NCBI GenBank assembly: GCA_015654535.1
Contig: JAATGU010000055.1
Coordinates: 1-64,000, forward strand
DNA from: Bacteroidales bacterium
GTDB taxonomy: Bacteria > Bacteroidota > Bacteroidia > Bacteroidales > Bacteroidaceae
DNA: 64,000 bases
Direction of reading: 5' to 3'
The position numbers were made by a program, and so were the translations under genes. The first letter of the stretch is position 1, and every line of letters begins with the position of its first letter. Positions 26,010-36,263 of this stretch are shown here, piece by piece. Under the pieces are notes generated by a model, which did no database searches, was not told where the DNA came from, and was given only the letters and a program-made list of their open reading frames with translations.

Positions 26010-26597
26010 ATGAATAACATAACTTCGGTGTGCGTGTATAGTGCTTCAAGTACGAAAATTGATCAAACATATTTTAGTGCGGCTGTTGCTTTAGGTAAGC
26101 TCTTGGCAAAAAAAGAGATCCGCCTGATTAATGGTGCTGGAAATCTTGGACTGATGAAAGCAATTGCTGATGCTTCTTTGCAAGCTGGTGGAAAGGTTAC
26201 AGGTGTAATCCCCCATTTTATGGTAGAGCAAGATTGGCATCATAAAGGACTAACAGAATTAGTAGAAGTAGGCTCAATGCATGAACGGAAACAGTTGATG
26301 GCAGATCTCTCGGATGGCATTATCGCTTTGCCTGGAGGGTGTGGCACGCTAGAAGAACTTTTGGAAATTATTACCTGGAAGCAACTAGGACTTTATTTAA
26401 ATCCGATTGTAATTTTAAATGTGAATAATTTCTTTAACCCATTATTGGCTCAGCTGAACGAGGCTGTTGAACAAAATTTTATGCGTCCACAGCATATAGG
26501 GATATGGAGTGTGGCTAAAACTCCTGAGGAAGCGATAAATCAGCTTTTCACCACTCCAATATGGAATAAAGAAATTCGTAAGTTTGCAGCGATATGA
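26010..26597 (+). CDS. LOG family (TIGR00730) nucleotide phosphoribohydrolase
   Basis: A 195-residue Rossmann-like protein of the LOG family, which cleaves cytokinin-type nucleoside 5'-monophosphates or AMP to free the base. The family signature PGGCGTLEELLEIITWKQLG fits PGGxGTxxE, and NGAGNLGLMKAIADA is the matching N-terminal nucleotide-binding segment. It overlaps the DUF4271 gene by 4 nt (ATGA). The physiological substrate in Bacteroidetes is not known. Confidence 0.9.
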   Translation: MNNITSVCVYSASSTKIDQTYFSAAVALGKLLAKKEIRLINGAGNLGLMKAIADASLQAGGKVTGVIPHFMVEQDWHHKGLTELVEVGSMHERKQLMADLSDGIIALPGGCGTLEELLEIITWKQLGLYLNPIVILNVNNFFNPLLAQLNEAVEQNFMRPQHIGIWSVAKTPEEAINQLFTTPIWNKEIRKFAAI

Positions 26598-27430
26598 TGG
26601 TTGAACCAAACGATAGTATTCCATTGGTTCGAAAGGATTCTGCGACAATAGACACAATTCCTTTGTTTTATAAGGACCAATTTATCCCGGGAGATTCTAT
26701 AAAATGGACATCTTTGGGACATCAACCATCAGGATTTGATGGTACGCCAATGCCTTATCGTTTACGTACAGACGATGGAATTACAGGACTTTTATTATTC
26801 TGTTTTATCTTGACTGCCTATGTTTTTGCAAATGGGAAAAAAGTACTTATGGAACAGTGCAAGAACCTCTTTAATAGAAAGGAGCAGACGGATGTTTTTT
26901 CAAGAACCACCAGCTCAGATTTCCGTTATCGGATCATCCTACAATTACAGACTTGCATTCTTATGGGAATCATTATATTTGATTATTTTCATGGTCATTC
27001 GCCCTCTTTTTTTGAGCACAATCCTGTTTATCTTATATTAGGAGTATATATAGGTATTTGCATTCTTTACTATGTTATAAAATGGATAATTTATGCATTT
27101 ATAGGCTGGATCTTTTTTGATAAAAATGTTACAACTTCTTGGCTAGAATCTTATTCAACCATCATTCATTATCTTGGCTTTTGTTTTTTTCCTCTTACTT
27201 TACTGATGATTTATTTCGATTTGTCAACATCGATAATACTCTCAATTGGTCTTATTTTAGTAATTTTAGCTAAAATAGTGATGTTTTATAAATGTTTACA
27301 GTTTTTTTTCAACAATATGTACGGCGTTTTGTATTTAATTGTGTACTTTTGTGCGCTTGAGATTTTGCCTTGTTTCCTTTTGGTCCAAGGTCTTTTACAA
27401 ACGAATATCATATTGCAAATAAAACTTTAG
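26594..27430 (+). CDS. DUF4271 membrane protein
   Basis: A 278-residue membrane protein with an acidic, soluble N-terminus (about 1-58) followed by several hydrophobic helices from about 60 onward. The layout and position immediately before hemD fit the Bacteroidetes DUF4271 family. Function is unknown. It overlaps the upstream LOG gene by 4 nt and is 4 nt before hemD, so the three form one operon. Confidence 0.82.
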   Translation: MMVEPNDSIPLVRKDSATIDTIPLFYKDQFIPGDSIKWTSLGHQPSGFDGTPMPYRLRTDDGITGLLLFCFILTAYVFANGKKVLMEQCKNLFNRKEQTDVFSRTTSSDFRYRIILQLQTCILMGIIIFDYFHGHSPSFFEHNPVYLILGVYIGICILYYVIKWIIYAFIGWIFFDKNVTTSWLESYSTIIHYLGFCFFPLTLLMIYFDLSTSIILSIGLILVILAKIVMFYKCLQFFFNNMYGVLYLIVYFCALEILPCFLLVQGLLQTNIILQIKL

Positions 27431-27434
27431 GATT

Positions 27435-28187
27435 TTGAAAATAAAGAAAGTACTCGTATCGCAGCCTAAGCCAACCTCAGAAAAGTCACCTTACTATGAC
27501 ATAGCTGAGAAATATGGCGTGAAAATTGATTTTCGCCCCTTCATTAAGGTTGAAAGTGTATCTTCAAAAGAGTTTAGGCAACAGAAAGTATCTATACTGG
27601 ACCATACTGCTGTTATTTTTACGTCGCGCCATGCTATAGATCACTTCTTTTATCTTTGTACAGAACTTCGCGTAACGGTTCCTGAAACCATGAAATATTT
27701 TTGTGTAACAGAGTCTATAGCTCTTTACATACAAAAATATATTCAGTATCGTAAGCGCAAAATATTTTTTGGAGTGACCGGCAAGTTTGATGATCTCGTT
27801 CCTTCAATTGTAAAGCATAACACAGAGAAGTTTTTTGTTCCAATGTCTGACGTGCACAATGATGAAATAAAAAACATCCTTGATAAGAATAAGGTTACTC
27901 ATACGGAAGCAGTGATGTATCGCACTGTAAGCAATGATTTTAGTAAAGAAGAAGAATTTGATTATGATATGCTGGTATTTTTTAGCCCTTCAGGAATATC
28001 TTCTTTGATGAAGAACTTTCCTGATTTTGAACAAAAAGACATAAAGATAGGCTGTTTTGGCTCTACAACTGCAAAAGCTATTCGGGATGCTGGTTTGCGT
28101 CTTGATTTGGAAGCTCCGAGTGTAACTATGCCTTCCATGACTGCTGCTCTTGATCTTTTTCTTAAAGAAACAAACAAGGGGAGATAA
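27435..28187 (+). CDS. hemD: uroporphyrinogen-III synthase
   Basis: HemD closes and isomerises hydroxymethylbilane to uroporphyrinogen III in tetrapyrrole synthesis. The 250-residue protein shows the family's weak but recognisable features: VLVSQPKPTSEKSPYY at the N-terminus, VIFTSRHAIDHF, and LVFFSPSGISSLMKNFP near the C-terminus. The start is a TTG at 27435; no suitable ATG exists near the conserved N-terminus. It follows the DUF4271 gene by 4 nt. Family sequences diverge strongly, so the call rests on several segments together. Confidence 0.88.
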   Translation: MKIKKVLVSQPKPTSEKSPYYDIAEKYGVKIDFRPFIKVESVSSKEFRQQKVSILDHTAVIFTSRHAIDHFFYLCTELRVTVPETMKYFCVTESIALYIQKYIQYRKRKIFFGVTGKFDDLVPSIVKHNTEKFFVPMSDVHNDEIKNILDKNKVTHTEAVMYRTVSNDFSKEEEFDYDMLVFFSPSGISSLMKNFPDFEQKDIKIGCFGSTTAKAIRDAGLRLDLEAPSVTMPSMTAALDLFLKETNKGR

Positions 28188-28246
28188 AGAGGTTCTATAT
28201 CATTAAATAATATTTCAATTCCGGGAGTTTTGTATCTATAAAGTTG

Positions 28247-28254
28247 TAACTTTG
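28247..28254 (+). promoter_or_regulatory. -7 element for rnpA
   Basis: TAACTTTG matches TAnnTTTG and lies 35 bp before the rnpA ATG at 28290. Confidence 0.45.
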
Positions 28255-28289
28255 TAGATCAGAGCTCTCGGTTTTTTTTAAACAACAAC

Positions 28290-28682
28290 ATGGATACCAT
28301 CAGTAACGGGTTATGTAAGGCAGAACGCCTGAACAGCAAAAATACAATAGAAGAATTATTTTCAGGAGGGTCAAAATCATTCTCCGTCTTTCCTTTGCGT
28401 ATTGTATTTATACCTGTGGTGAAAAAAAAGAATTCTTTGGTTTCCATATTGATAAGTGTCCCAAAGAAAAGATTTAAGCGGGCTGTAAAAAGGAACTTGG
28501 TAAAACGACAGGTGAGAGAAGCTTACCGGAAAAACAAACACGAACTATTAGGACTATTAGGTGAAAAAGAGTCTGGATTGGCTATTGCCTTTATCTACTT
28601 GAGCAATGAATTGTATCCAACAGCAGAGATAGAAAGAGTCCTCAAACAAATATTAGAAAAAGTAACGAGTAAAATGCAATGA
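28290..28682 (+). CDS. rnpA: ribonuclease P protein component
   Basis: RnpA is the protein subunit that helps RNase P RNA bind pre-tRNA. The 130-residue protein has the RNR-type signature region [19 protein letters not shown], which contacts the RNA. It overlaps yidD by four bases (ATGA), the usual rnpA-yidD arrangement. Its own promoter element lies just upstream. Confidence 0.95.
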   Translation: MDTISNGLCKAERLNSKNTIEELFSGGSKSFSVFPLRIVFIPVVKKKNSLVSILISVPKKRFKRAVKRNLVKRQVREAYRKNKHELLGLLGEKESGLAIAFIYLSNELYPTAEIERVLKQILEKVTSKMQ

Positions 28683-28900
28683 AAAAAGTATTGTCATATA
28701 TTCTTTTATTACCAGTCTATTTTTATAGAGCATGTATTTCACCCATGACTCCCGCTTCCTGTCGTTTTATGCCCACTTGTTCTGAGTATGCCATTGAAGC
28801 AATTAAAAAGCATGGTCCATTTAAAGGACTATACTTGGCGGTAAAAAGAATACTACGCTGTCATCCATGGGGAGGTTCAGGCTATGATCCGGTTCCTTAA
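28679..28900 (+). CDS. yidD: membrane protein insertion efficiency factor YidD
   Basis: A 73-residue membrane-associated protein that aids YidC-dependent insertion. The family pattern [22 protein letters not shown] and [13 protein letters not shown] are seen. One N-terminal hydrophobic segment is present (about 5-17). It is translationally coupled to rnpA. No terminator is obvious behind it. Confidence 0.95.
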   Translation: MKKVLSYILLLPVYFYRACISPMTPASCRFMPTCSEYAIEAIKKHGPFKGLYLAVKRILRCHPWGGSGYDPVP

Positions 28901-29235
28901 AATAACCAGAGTTCGATATAAAAATTAGAATAGTAGAAACATCTGGACGTTCTTTTCAAATTCGACATTGATAGGTGGTCTCTTGGTTAGAAAGGTATAT
29001 GCTGTAAATCCACCTATTAAGTTAGAAATAAAATTAGCAAAAGATCTTTGAGGATTTCATACATTAAAGTGAATAGAGGTATGCTCACGCTATTACAAGG
29101 TAAAACATCCATTTTCTAAGAATTTCAAGAAAAATATTCATTCAACTAAGAAGATACTAGGAGCAAAATACGAGCAAAACTTCGTATTATCTGTTCAATT
29201 GAGGACAATGCATGGTTTATGTAATCAGATTATTG
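28901..29235. other. intergenic region between yidD and the sensor gene
   Basis: No gene is seen in these ~330 bases. An 8-bp inverted repeat ATAGGTGG/CCACCTAT (28971-28978 and 29010-29017, 31-nt spacer) is the only structure I notice. The right end leads into the promoter of the hybrid sensor gene. Confidence 0.5.
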
Positions 29236-29243
29236 TATCTTTG
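29236..29243 (+). promoter_or_regulatory. -7 element for the hybrid sensor gene
   Basis: TATCTTTG matches TAnnTTTG. It lies downstream of the first possible ATG at 29212, so translation must begin later; this supports the ATG at 29272 (or 29266). Confidence 0.55.
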
Positions 29244-29271
29244 TTTCTACAATATCAAAGAGACCATGCAT

Positions 29272-32200
29272 ATGAACAAACATTTATCTTTTTTATGTGT
29301 ATTCTTTATGATACATTATATGGCAGTAACCGCCCAACCATTATGCAAGATTAAACAGTTTACTGTTAATAACGGTTTGGCTCAGGGAGTTGTTATGAAT
29401 ATTTTACAAGATCAAAAAGGCTACATTTGGTTTAGCACTTGGAGCGGCCTGAATAGATATGACGGATACGAATTTAAGAACTACAAGGCACTTTCCGGTG
29501 ACGGATGTACCTTAACCAGTAACCGCATTTCTTATATCTGGAAAACTATATACAACGACATTTGGTGTCAGACTTACGACAACAGAATTTACTTATTTGA
29601 TACGGCCAATGAAAAGTTCATAGACATATTGCTGCCTATTGAGAAGCTGCAACAGCAAACGTACAATGTTACATCAGTACATCCACTGGCTAAAGGTGTT
29701 AGTTGGATAGTTTGTAATGGGGGAAATGCATTTAGAATAGACGATCGTCAGTGCAAAAATGGCAAAGGAATATGGCAATATGGGACGTATAACCAAACAT
29801 TGAAAGGCGACAGTATTATTTCTGTTTTCGAAGACTCTCAACGCGATGAATGGATACTTACCAATAAAGGCGTTAATATAATTGGTAAAAAAAAAATTGG
29901 AAGTGATTTCCCTTTCCAATTTATCAGAGAATACAGCGGTTCTATCTTTCTTGTGTCCTCGTCAGCCAGAATAGCGATTTATAACATTTCCGCGCAGCAA
30001 TTAAAATTCATAAAACTTCCCGACGAAGTTAGTAAGATTAATATCGTTGAACAAACTAACGGCGGCTCTCTCCTATTAGGAACAAATAACGGGCTACTAA
30101 CAATGAATATGCGAAATGTACAGTATAAACTATATGATATCCGAACACCCTCACAACCGATTAATGACATTGAATACGTTTTCAAGGATAGTAAAGGATA
30201 TGCTTGGATGTTTACCAAATGGCCCGGAATAGTCAGACTCAATATGCATACAGGCAACGTAACCCATTTGGAGACACCACCCGAAGAAGTTATTAAATAT
30301 GAAAGAAAAAACAGAAAAATAATTTTTGAAGATAAAATAGGTACCGTTTGGATAATGCCAACAAATGGTAATTTTTCTTATTTTGACTCTAAGTTAAACA
30401 AACTAACCTCATTTATGACCGATCCAGGAAATCCACAATCGGTTTTCGCACCCAATATACGAAATTGCTACATTGATTATCAAGGAAATTGCTGGCTAGC
30501 TTGCAATAGAGGCGTACAACAAATTTCTTTCTTTCCTCACAGCTATGATGTAAAATTGATCGATCCCAAATATGAAATCCGTTGTTTCTTCAAAGATTCT
30601 TTGAAACAAATATGGGTTGCTTCTAAAAGTGGTATAATACGTATCTTTCGCCAAGACGGTTCATTACTCGGATTCTTAAATGCCCAAGGAACAATTAGCA
30701 ATACAAAAGCCTCCTTCGAGCGAAATGTATACTGTATTTTTGCTGATAATAAAGGAACTATATGGATGGGGACCAAGAAATATGGTTTATTCAGACTGAA
30801 GGCAAAAAGCCCAACTCAATTTGAAGTAAAACAGTATCTACATCAGGAAAACGATTCATACAGCATTAGTCATAATAGTATATACAGTATTTGCCAAGAT
30901 AGTAAGGGCCGTATTTGGGTAGGATCCTATGGAGGTGGACTAAATTTATTGCAGGAAGATCAGCATGGCAACTTGAAGTTTCTGCATAGTGGTAATCTTT
31001 TGAAAAACTATCCCGATGAGCATGGAATGCGAATAAGACATATCAGCAGGACACCCAAAGGAGTAATCCTAATTGGAACTACAGATGGATTAATAACATT
31101 TTCTGAACAATTCAGACAGCCTGAGGAAATTAAGTTCTACCGAAACATACGCATGTCCAGAGTTGTATCTAGCCTTAGTAGCAATGATGTTATGTATTCC
31201 TTTACAGATAGCAGAAACGTAACGTATATTGCTACATTAACAGGTGGAATCAACAAAGTTCTGTCGAGTAACTTACTCACTGATTTTATCCACTTTAAAC
31301 ACTATACGATGGCAAATGGATTGGTTTCTGATCTTGTATTATCCATAACCGAAGATACTCACGGTTATTTATGGGCTGTATCCGAAAATAGCTTATCCAG
31401 ATTCGACCCCAACCTTGAAGTGTTCGACAATTTTGGTTCTAAATTTATGCAGCAAGAATTTAATTTATCTGAAGCTCCTTCACTTTTAATATCTAATAAT
31501 CGGCTCCTTTTTGGAACAGATATGGGTCTGTTAATAGTAAATACCGATAAAATGAGGAAAAGTCATTACATACCTAACATTGTATTTACAGGACTAAAAA
31601 TTCAGGGAAGAACTCAGAAAACGTCCTTGGAAAATTTGAAAGTATTATCATTAAATCCTTCAGAACGAAATGTCACTTTTCAATTTGCAGCCATCGACTA
31701 CACAAATCCTGATGAAATAAACTATGCATACAAACTAAAAGGTTTGGAAGAAAACTGGAACTATGTAGATAAAAACCGTACAGCCAACTATATTAATCTA
31801 CCTCCGGGCAAATACGAACTACAAATACGTTCTACTAACGGTGACGGAGTATGGACCAACAATATTCACAGTTTGTCCATACACGTTTTACCTACATTTT
31901 GGGAAACCTATTGGGCTTGGCTATTGTATGCACTTCTTTTCGTCGGTTTTACATTGATAACTGTTTACATACTGTTCTATATATATAGGTTACGTCATCA
32001 GGTAAACATAGAACAACACTTGGCCGACATCAAATTAAAATTCTTCACAGATATTTCTCATGAACTTCGTACACCACTAACTCTGATTTCGAGTCCCGTC
32101 AATGAGGTTTTGGAATCCGAAAAGCTTTCTCTGAAAGCACGTAACCACCTTACACTAGTACAAAAGAACACAGAGCGTATGTTGCGTTTGGTAAATCAGA

Positions 32201-33624
32201 TTTTGGATTTCAGAAAAATTCAGAATAAAAAAATGAAGTTACTCATAGAAGAAACAGAAGTATCGGCATTGTTGAATAAAATAATGGAAAGTTTTAATCT
32301 GATAGCAGAAGAGAAGCATATAAACTATAGCCTACAAACAGATGGTAAAGCCATATATGCATGGATTGACAGAGACAAATTCGAAAAGATACTCTTTAAT
32401 TTGCTATCTAATGCGTTCAAATATACTCCTTATGGTAAATCTGTTACAGTAAGATTAAGCAGCGAACAAGATCGTTTATCCATTTCTGTGACCGACGAAG
32501 GAACGGGAATTGAACCGGGTAAATTGACATCTCTGTTCCAACGTTTCGAAACACTGGTCAAGAATAATATATTACAACCTTCATCAGGCATCGGACTTTC
32601 ATTAGTTAAAGAATTAATTGAGCTGCATCATGGAGACATACAAGTGAAAAGTGAATTGGGAAAAGGTAGTGAATTCAGTGTAAGTCTGCCATTGGGCCGA
32701 GAAAGCTATGAAGCTGATGGACAGACAGAATTCATCATGAGTGATAGTATCGAGATGAATAATCAGCCTCAAGCGCAGCTTGAATGCAATAGAGAATTGT
32801 CAGAATGCTCCTATTATGCTGACGAAGAAGAAGTTTCCATCTTAATTGTAGAAGATAACCATGAATTTAGAAGCTTCCTGCGAGATATTCTTAATACAAA
32901 CTACCAAATAATTGAGGCTTCCAATGGACAGGAAGGAGTAGAAAAAGCCTTGCAGTTTATTCCCGACCTAATTATCAGTGATATAATGATGCCAATTATG
33001 GATGGTCTCGACATGGTAAAAAAAATAAAAGAAGATCATAATACTTGCCACATACTAATTATCTTGTTATCTGCAAAGTCTTCATTAGATGATCGTATTA
33101 CAGGGCTTGAACAAGGCATCGACGATTACATTACCAAACCATTCAGTTCATCTTATCTTAAAGCACGAATTGCGTCTTTACTTAAGCAACGAAAATTACT
33201 TCAAGAAATGTATATGGCTAATTTGTCCAACAAGAAGACAAGAAAAACCTCAAGTCTATTTTCTCCTTCTACACCGCAAGTTACACCTTATGACGAGCTT
33301 TTTATTCAACAAATTATGGCTTTCATGGAAGAGCAGATGGACAACTCTAAGCTTACAATAGATGAAATAGCAGAGAACCTGATGCTAAGCCGCACAGTTT
33401 TTTACAGAAAGTTGAAATCTATTGTAGGCCTTTCACCTGTTGACTTCATTCGTGAAATAAGGATAAAACGTGCCGCACAGCTCATAGAAACTAAGGAATT
33501 TAATTTTTCACAAATCGCATACATGACAGGATTCAATGACCCGAAATATTTCAGTAAGTGCTTCAAAAAACAAATAGGAATCACCCCCTCAGAATATAAA
33601 GATGAATTACATGAAAAGCAATAA
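29272..33624 (+). CDS. hybrid two-component system sensor/regulator of the PUL
   Basis: A 1450-residue one-protein signalling system (HTCS). In order: signal peptide (1-~22), periplasmic beta-propeller repeats (about 25-750, repeated Trp-containing motifs such as GYIWFSTWSGLNRYD), a Y_Y_Y domain (~775-845), one TM helix (~855-885), HisKA with H930 in SHELRTP, HATPase (~1040-1150), a receiver domain with D1237 in ISDIMMP and an AraC-type DNA-binding domain (~1350-1447). It should sense an oligosaccharide in the periplasm and switch on the neighbouring GH95, pectate lyase and SusCD genes. Confidence 0.95.
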   Translation: MNKHLSFLCVFFMIHYMAVTAQPLCKIKQFTVNNGLAQGVVMNILQDQKGYIWFSTWSGLNRYDGYEFKNYKALSGDGCTLTSNRISYIWKTIYNDIWCQTYDNRIYLFDTANEKFIDILLPIEKLQQQTYNVTSVHPLAKGVSWIVCNGGNAFRIDDRQCKNGKGIWQYGTYNQTLKGDSIISVFEDSQRDEWILTNKGVNIIGKKKIGSDFPFQFIREYSGSIFLVSSSARIAIYNISAQQLKFIKLPDEVSKINIVEQTNGGSLLLGTNNGLLTMNMRNVQYKLYDIRTPSQPINDIEYVFKDSKGYAWMFTKWPGIVRLNMHTGNVTHLETPPEEVIKYERKNRKIIFEDKIGTVWIMPTNGNFSYFDSKLNKLTSFMTDPGNPQSVFAPNIRNCYIDYQGNCWLACNRGVQQISFFPHSYDVKLIDPKYEIRCFFKDSLKQIWVASKSGIIRIFRQDGSLLGFLNAQGTISNTKASFERNVYCIFADNKGTIWMGTKKYGLFRLKAKSPTQFEVKQYLHQENDSYSISHNSIYSICQDSKGRIWVGSYGGGLNLLQEDQHGNLKFLHSGNLLKNYPDEHGMRIRHISRTPKGVILIGTTDGLITFSEQFRQPEEIKFYRNIRMSRVVSSLSSNDVMYSFTDSRNVTYIATLTGGINKVLSSNLLTDFIHFKHYTMANGLVSDLVLSITEDTHGYLWAVSENSLSRFDPNLEVFDNFGSKFMQQEFNLSEAPSLLISNNRLLFGTDMGLLIVNTDKMRKSHYIPNIVFTGLKIQGRTQKTSLENLKVLSLNPSERNVTFQFAAIDYTNPDEINYAYKLKGLEENWNYVDKNRTANYINLPPGKYELQIRSTNGDGVWTNNIHSLSIHVLPTFWETYWAWLLYALLFVGFTLITVYILFYIYRLRHQVNIEQHLADIKLKFFTDISHELRTPLTLISSPVNEVLESEKLSLKARNHLTLVQKNTERMLRLVNQILDFRKIQNKKMKLLIEETEVSALLNKIMESFNLIAEEKHINYSLQTDGKAIYAWIDRDKFEKILFNLLSNAFKYTPYGKSVTVRLSSEQDRLSISVTDEGTGIEPGKLTSLFQRFETLVKNNILQPSSGIGLSLVKELIELHHGDIQVKSELGKGSEFSVSLPLGRESYEADGQTEFIMSDSIEMNNQPQAQLECNRELSECSYYADEEEVSILIVEDNHEFRSFLRDILNTNYQIIEASNGQEGVEKALQFIPDLIISDIMMPIMDGLDMVKKIKEDHNTCHILIILLSAKSSLDDRITGLEQGIDDYITKPFSSSYLKARIASLLKQRKLLQEMYMANLSNKKTRKTSSLFSPSTPQVTPYDELFIQQIMAFMEEQMDNSKLTIDEIAENLMLSRTVFYRKLKSIVGLSPVDFIREIRIKRAAQLIETKEFNFSQIAYMTGFNDPKYFSKCFKKQIGITPSEYKDELHEKQ

Positions 33625-33714
33625 TCTAAAATTCATCCTTTTCTACCGGATATTGCGTAAGCTAATAAAAAAAAATACATATTATTGCATTCAAAATCTA
33701 AAACTTAAATTAGA

Positions 33715-36192
33715 ATGATAAAAAATTGGAGTTTTGCCGGGTTACTGGCATTCGTCTGCGTATTCACACAGGCACAACAAAGGGAAAATGAATGGAAACT
33801 GTGGTACAAGCAGCCTGCCGCCCGTTGGGTAGAAGCGTTACCATTAGGTAACGGACGTCTGGGAGCCATGGTATTTGGTGACCCCTCTAAAGAAGAGTTT
33901 CAATTAAACGAAGAAACCGTATGGGGTGGTTCTCCACACAACAACACAAACCCCAAAGCTAAAGATGCTCTTCCTCAGATACGGCAGTTGATCTTCGAAG
34001 GAAAAAATAAAGAAGCACAAGCTTTATGCGGCCCTGCGATCTGTTCCCAATCGGCTAACGGTATGCCTTACCAAACAGTGGGTTCCCTTCATCTGGATTT
34101 CGAAGGTATGGAAAATTTTAGCAATTATTATCGTGACTTAGATATTGCCCATGCTGTAGCCACTACCCAATTTACTGTAAATGGAGTAACTTACACTCGC
34201 GAGGCTTTTACCTCCTTTACAGATCAGTTACTTATTATAAAGTTAACCGCATCACAAAAAGGAAAAATATCTTTTAGCGCTAAATATTCAACTCCATACA
34301 AACCAGAAGATATTGTAAAAAGCATTTCTTCTCAGAATGAATTACAGCTAGATGGAAAAGCCAACGACCATGAAGGTATCGAAGGTAAGGTGCGGTTCAC
34401 ATCACTAGCTCGTATTGAGCAAGACGGTGGAAAGAAAACAATAATAGGAGATTCATTGATTAACGTTAAAAACGCAAATAGTGTAACATTATATGTTTCC
34501 ATCGGAACAAACTTCGTTAACTACAAAGATGTATCGGGTAACTCATTAGCAAGAGCCCGAAAATACATGCAGAATGCAGGTAAACCTTTTGAAAAAGCTA
34601 AGGAGGAACACTGCTGTTTCTATTCCAAACTGTTTAACCGGGTATCACTCGATCTAGGCCGTAATGAACAAGCCAAAAAACCTACTGATATAAGAGTGCA
34701 AGAATTCAGTACGCAATTCGACCCCCAAATGAGCGCACTTTACTTTCAGTTTGGACGTTATCTATTGATTTGCAGTTCACAACCAGGTGGACAAGCTGCC
34801 AACTTGCAAGGGATATGGAACTACAAACTAAGAGCGCCATGGGACGGGAAATATACCACTGATATTAATGTTGAAATGAACTATTGGCCTGCTGAAGTTA
34901 CCAACCTGCCCGAAATGCATGAACCATTTATACAGTTGATAAAAGAAACGGCAGAACAAGGAAGATCAAGTGCTGCCATGTATGGCTGCCGAGGGTGGAC
35001 TCTCAATCACAACACAGATATTTGGCGTTCTACCGGAGCTGTCGATGGACCAGCATACGGAATATGGCCTACATGCAACGCTTGGTTTTGCCAACACTTG
35101 TGGGATAGATATCTGTTTTCTGGAGATCAGAATTATCTCAAAGAAGTATATCCGCTAATGAAAGGAGCCTGTGAATTTTTCTTGGATTTTCTTGTCAGCG
35201 AACCTAAAAATAAATGGCTTGTAGTAGCTCCGTCTTATTCACCAGAGAACAAGCCTACTGTTAATGGAAAGAGAGATTTCGTTATTGTTGCAGGAGCTAC
35301 CATGGATAACCAGATGGTTCATGATTTATTCAGTAACACACTGGAAGCTGCTAAACTGATGAAAGACAACGATGTATTTACCGATAGTTTGAAAAATGTA
35401 ATAGCCAATCTGGCGCCTATGCAAATTGGTCGTTGGGGACAGCTGCAAGAGTGGATGGATGATTGGGACAGTCCTAGTGATAAACACCGCCACACATCCC
35501 ACCTATGGGGATTATATCCGGGAAGACAAATCACATTCTATCAATATCCCGAGCTGATCACTGCAGCAAAAGAAACATTAAACGCCCGTGGCGATCACTC
35601 AACAGGTTGGTCCATGGGTTGGAAAGTATGTTTCTGGGCACGCCTTGAAGATGGAAACCATGCATATAAACTAATAACAGAACAACTTCACCCAACGATC
35701 GAAGAATCCGGACAAAACGGAGGAACTTACCCTAATCTCTTTGATGCACATCCACCTTTCCAGATTGATGGAAACTTTGGTTGCACGGCAGGTATAGCAG
35801 AAATGTTGATTCAGAGTCACGCTGGAGCTGTACATTTACTTCCTGCTTTGCCCGATGTATGGAATCGGGGAACGGTTAAGGGATTACGTTGCAGAGGTGG
35901 TTTTACATTAGAAGAAATGAATTGGATAAACGGTAATGTAAAAACGGCTAAAATATATTCTTCTATCGGTGGCATACTTCGCTTGCGCACATCAACGCCA
36001 CTTTTATTAAATGGCAAGGAATTAAAGCAATCCACCAGCATTACATGCAACAATTCATTGTTACAATTACAAACAATCAGCAAACCACTGATTAGTAAGA
36101 AAAAAACAGTAAAAGAACCAGAACCTAAAAAGCTATATGTTTACGACATTGAAACTCAGGTAGGAAAAAGTTACATATTTACAACAAAGTAG
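33715..36192 (+). CDS. GH95 family alpha-L-fucosidase or alpha-L-galactosidase
   Basis: An 825-residue secreted glycoside hydrolase of family GH95. A signal peptide (about 1-20, ending TQAQ) is followed by [27 protein letters not shown] and [18 protein letters not shown], all typical of GH95, with the Asn pair near the active site in the last. These enzymes remove terminal alpha-L-fucose or alpha-L-galactose from plant polysaccharides such as xyloglucan or rhamnogalacturonan side chains. The precise sugar cannot be told from the sequence here. It is next to the sensor gene. Confidence 0.93.
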   Translation: MIKNWSFAGLLAFVCVFTQAQQRENEWKLWYKQPAARWVEALPLGNGRLGAMVFGDPSKEEFQLNEETVWGGSPHNNTNPKAKDALPQIRQLIFEGKNKEAQALCGPAICSQSANGMPYQTVGSLHLDFEGMENFSNYYRDLDIAHAVATTQFTVNGVTYTREAFTSFTDQLLIIKLTASQKGKISFSAKYSTPYKPEDIVKSISSQNELQLDGKANDHEGIEGKVRFTSLARIEQDGGKKTIIGDSLINVKNANSVTLYVSIGTNFVNYKDVSGNSLARARKYMQNAGKPFEKAKEEHCCFYSKLFNRVSLDLGRNEQAKKPTDIRVQEFSTQFDPQMSALYFQFGRYLLICSSQPGGQAANLQGIWNYKLRAPWDGKYTTDINVEMNYWPAEVTNLPEMHEPFIQLIKETAEQGRSSAAMYGCRGWTLNHNTDIWRSTGAVDGPAYGIWPTCNAWFCQHLWDRYLFSGDQNYLKEVYPLMKGACEFFLDFLVSEPKNKWLVVAPSYSPENKPTVNGKRDFVIVAGATMDNQMVHDLFSNTLEAAKLMKDNDVFTDSLKNVIANLAPMQIGRWGQLQEWMDDWDSPSDKHRHTSHLWGLYPGRQITFYQYPELITAAKETLNARGDHSTGWSMGWKVCFWARLEDGNHAYKLITEQLHPTIEESGQNGGTYPNLFDAHPPFQIDGNFGCTAGIAEMLIQSHAGAVHLLPALPDVWNRGTVKGLRCRGGFTLEEMNWINGNVKTAKIYSSIGGILRLRTSTPLLLNGKELKQSTSITCNNSLLQLQTISKPLISKKKTVKEPEPKKLYVYDIETQVGKSYIFTTK

Positions 36193-36206
36193 TTATAATA
36201 TTTAAA

Positions 36207-36243
36207 AGCCGGACCAGCAAATAATAAGATTTCTGGTCCGGCT
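36207..36243. terminator. bidirectional terminator between GH95 and pectate lyase
   Basis: AGCCGGACCAG (36207-36217) pairs perfectly with CTGGTCCGGCT (36233-36243) between two convergent genes. Its 11-bp GC-rich stem can stop transcription from either side. Confidence 0.8.
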
Positions 36244-36263
36244 CGTTGTATAGTCGCATGTTA

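Noticed and set aside
29212..29271. ATG at 29212 for the hybrid sensor
   Set aside because: It is upstream of the -7 element at 29236-29243 and adds residues before the signal peptide.
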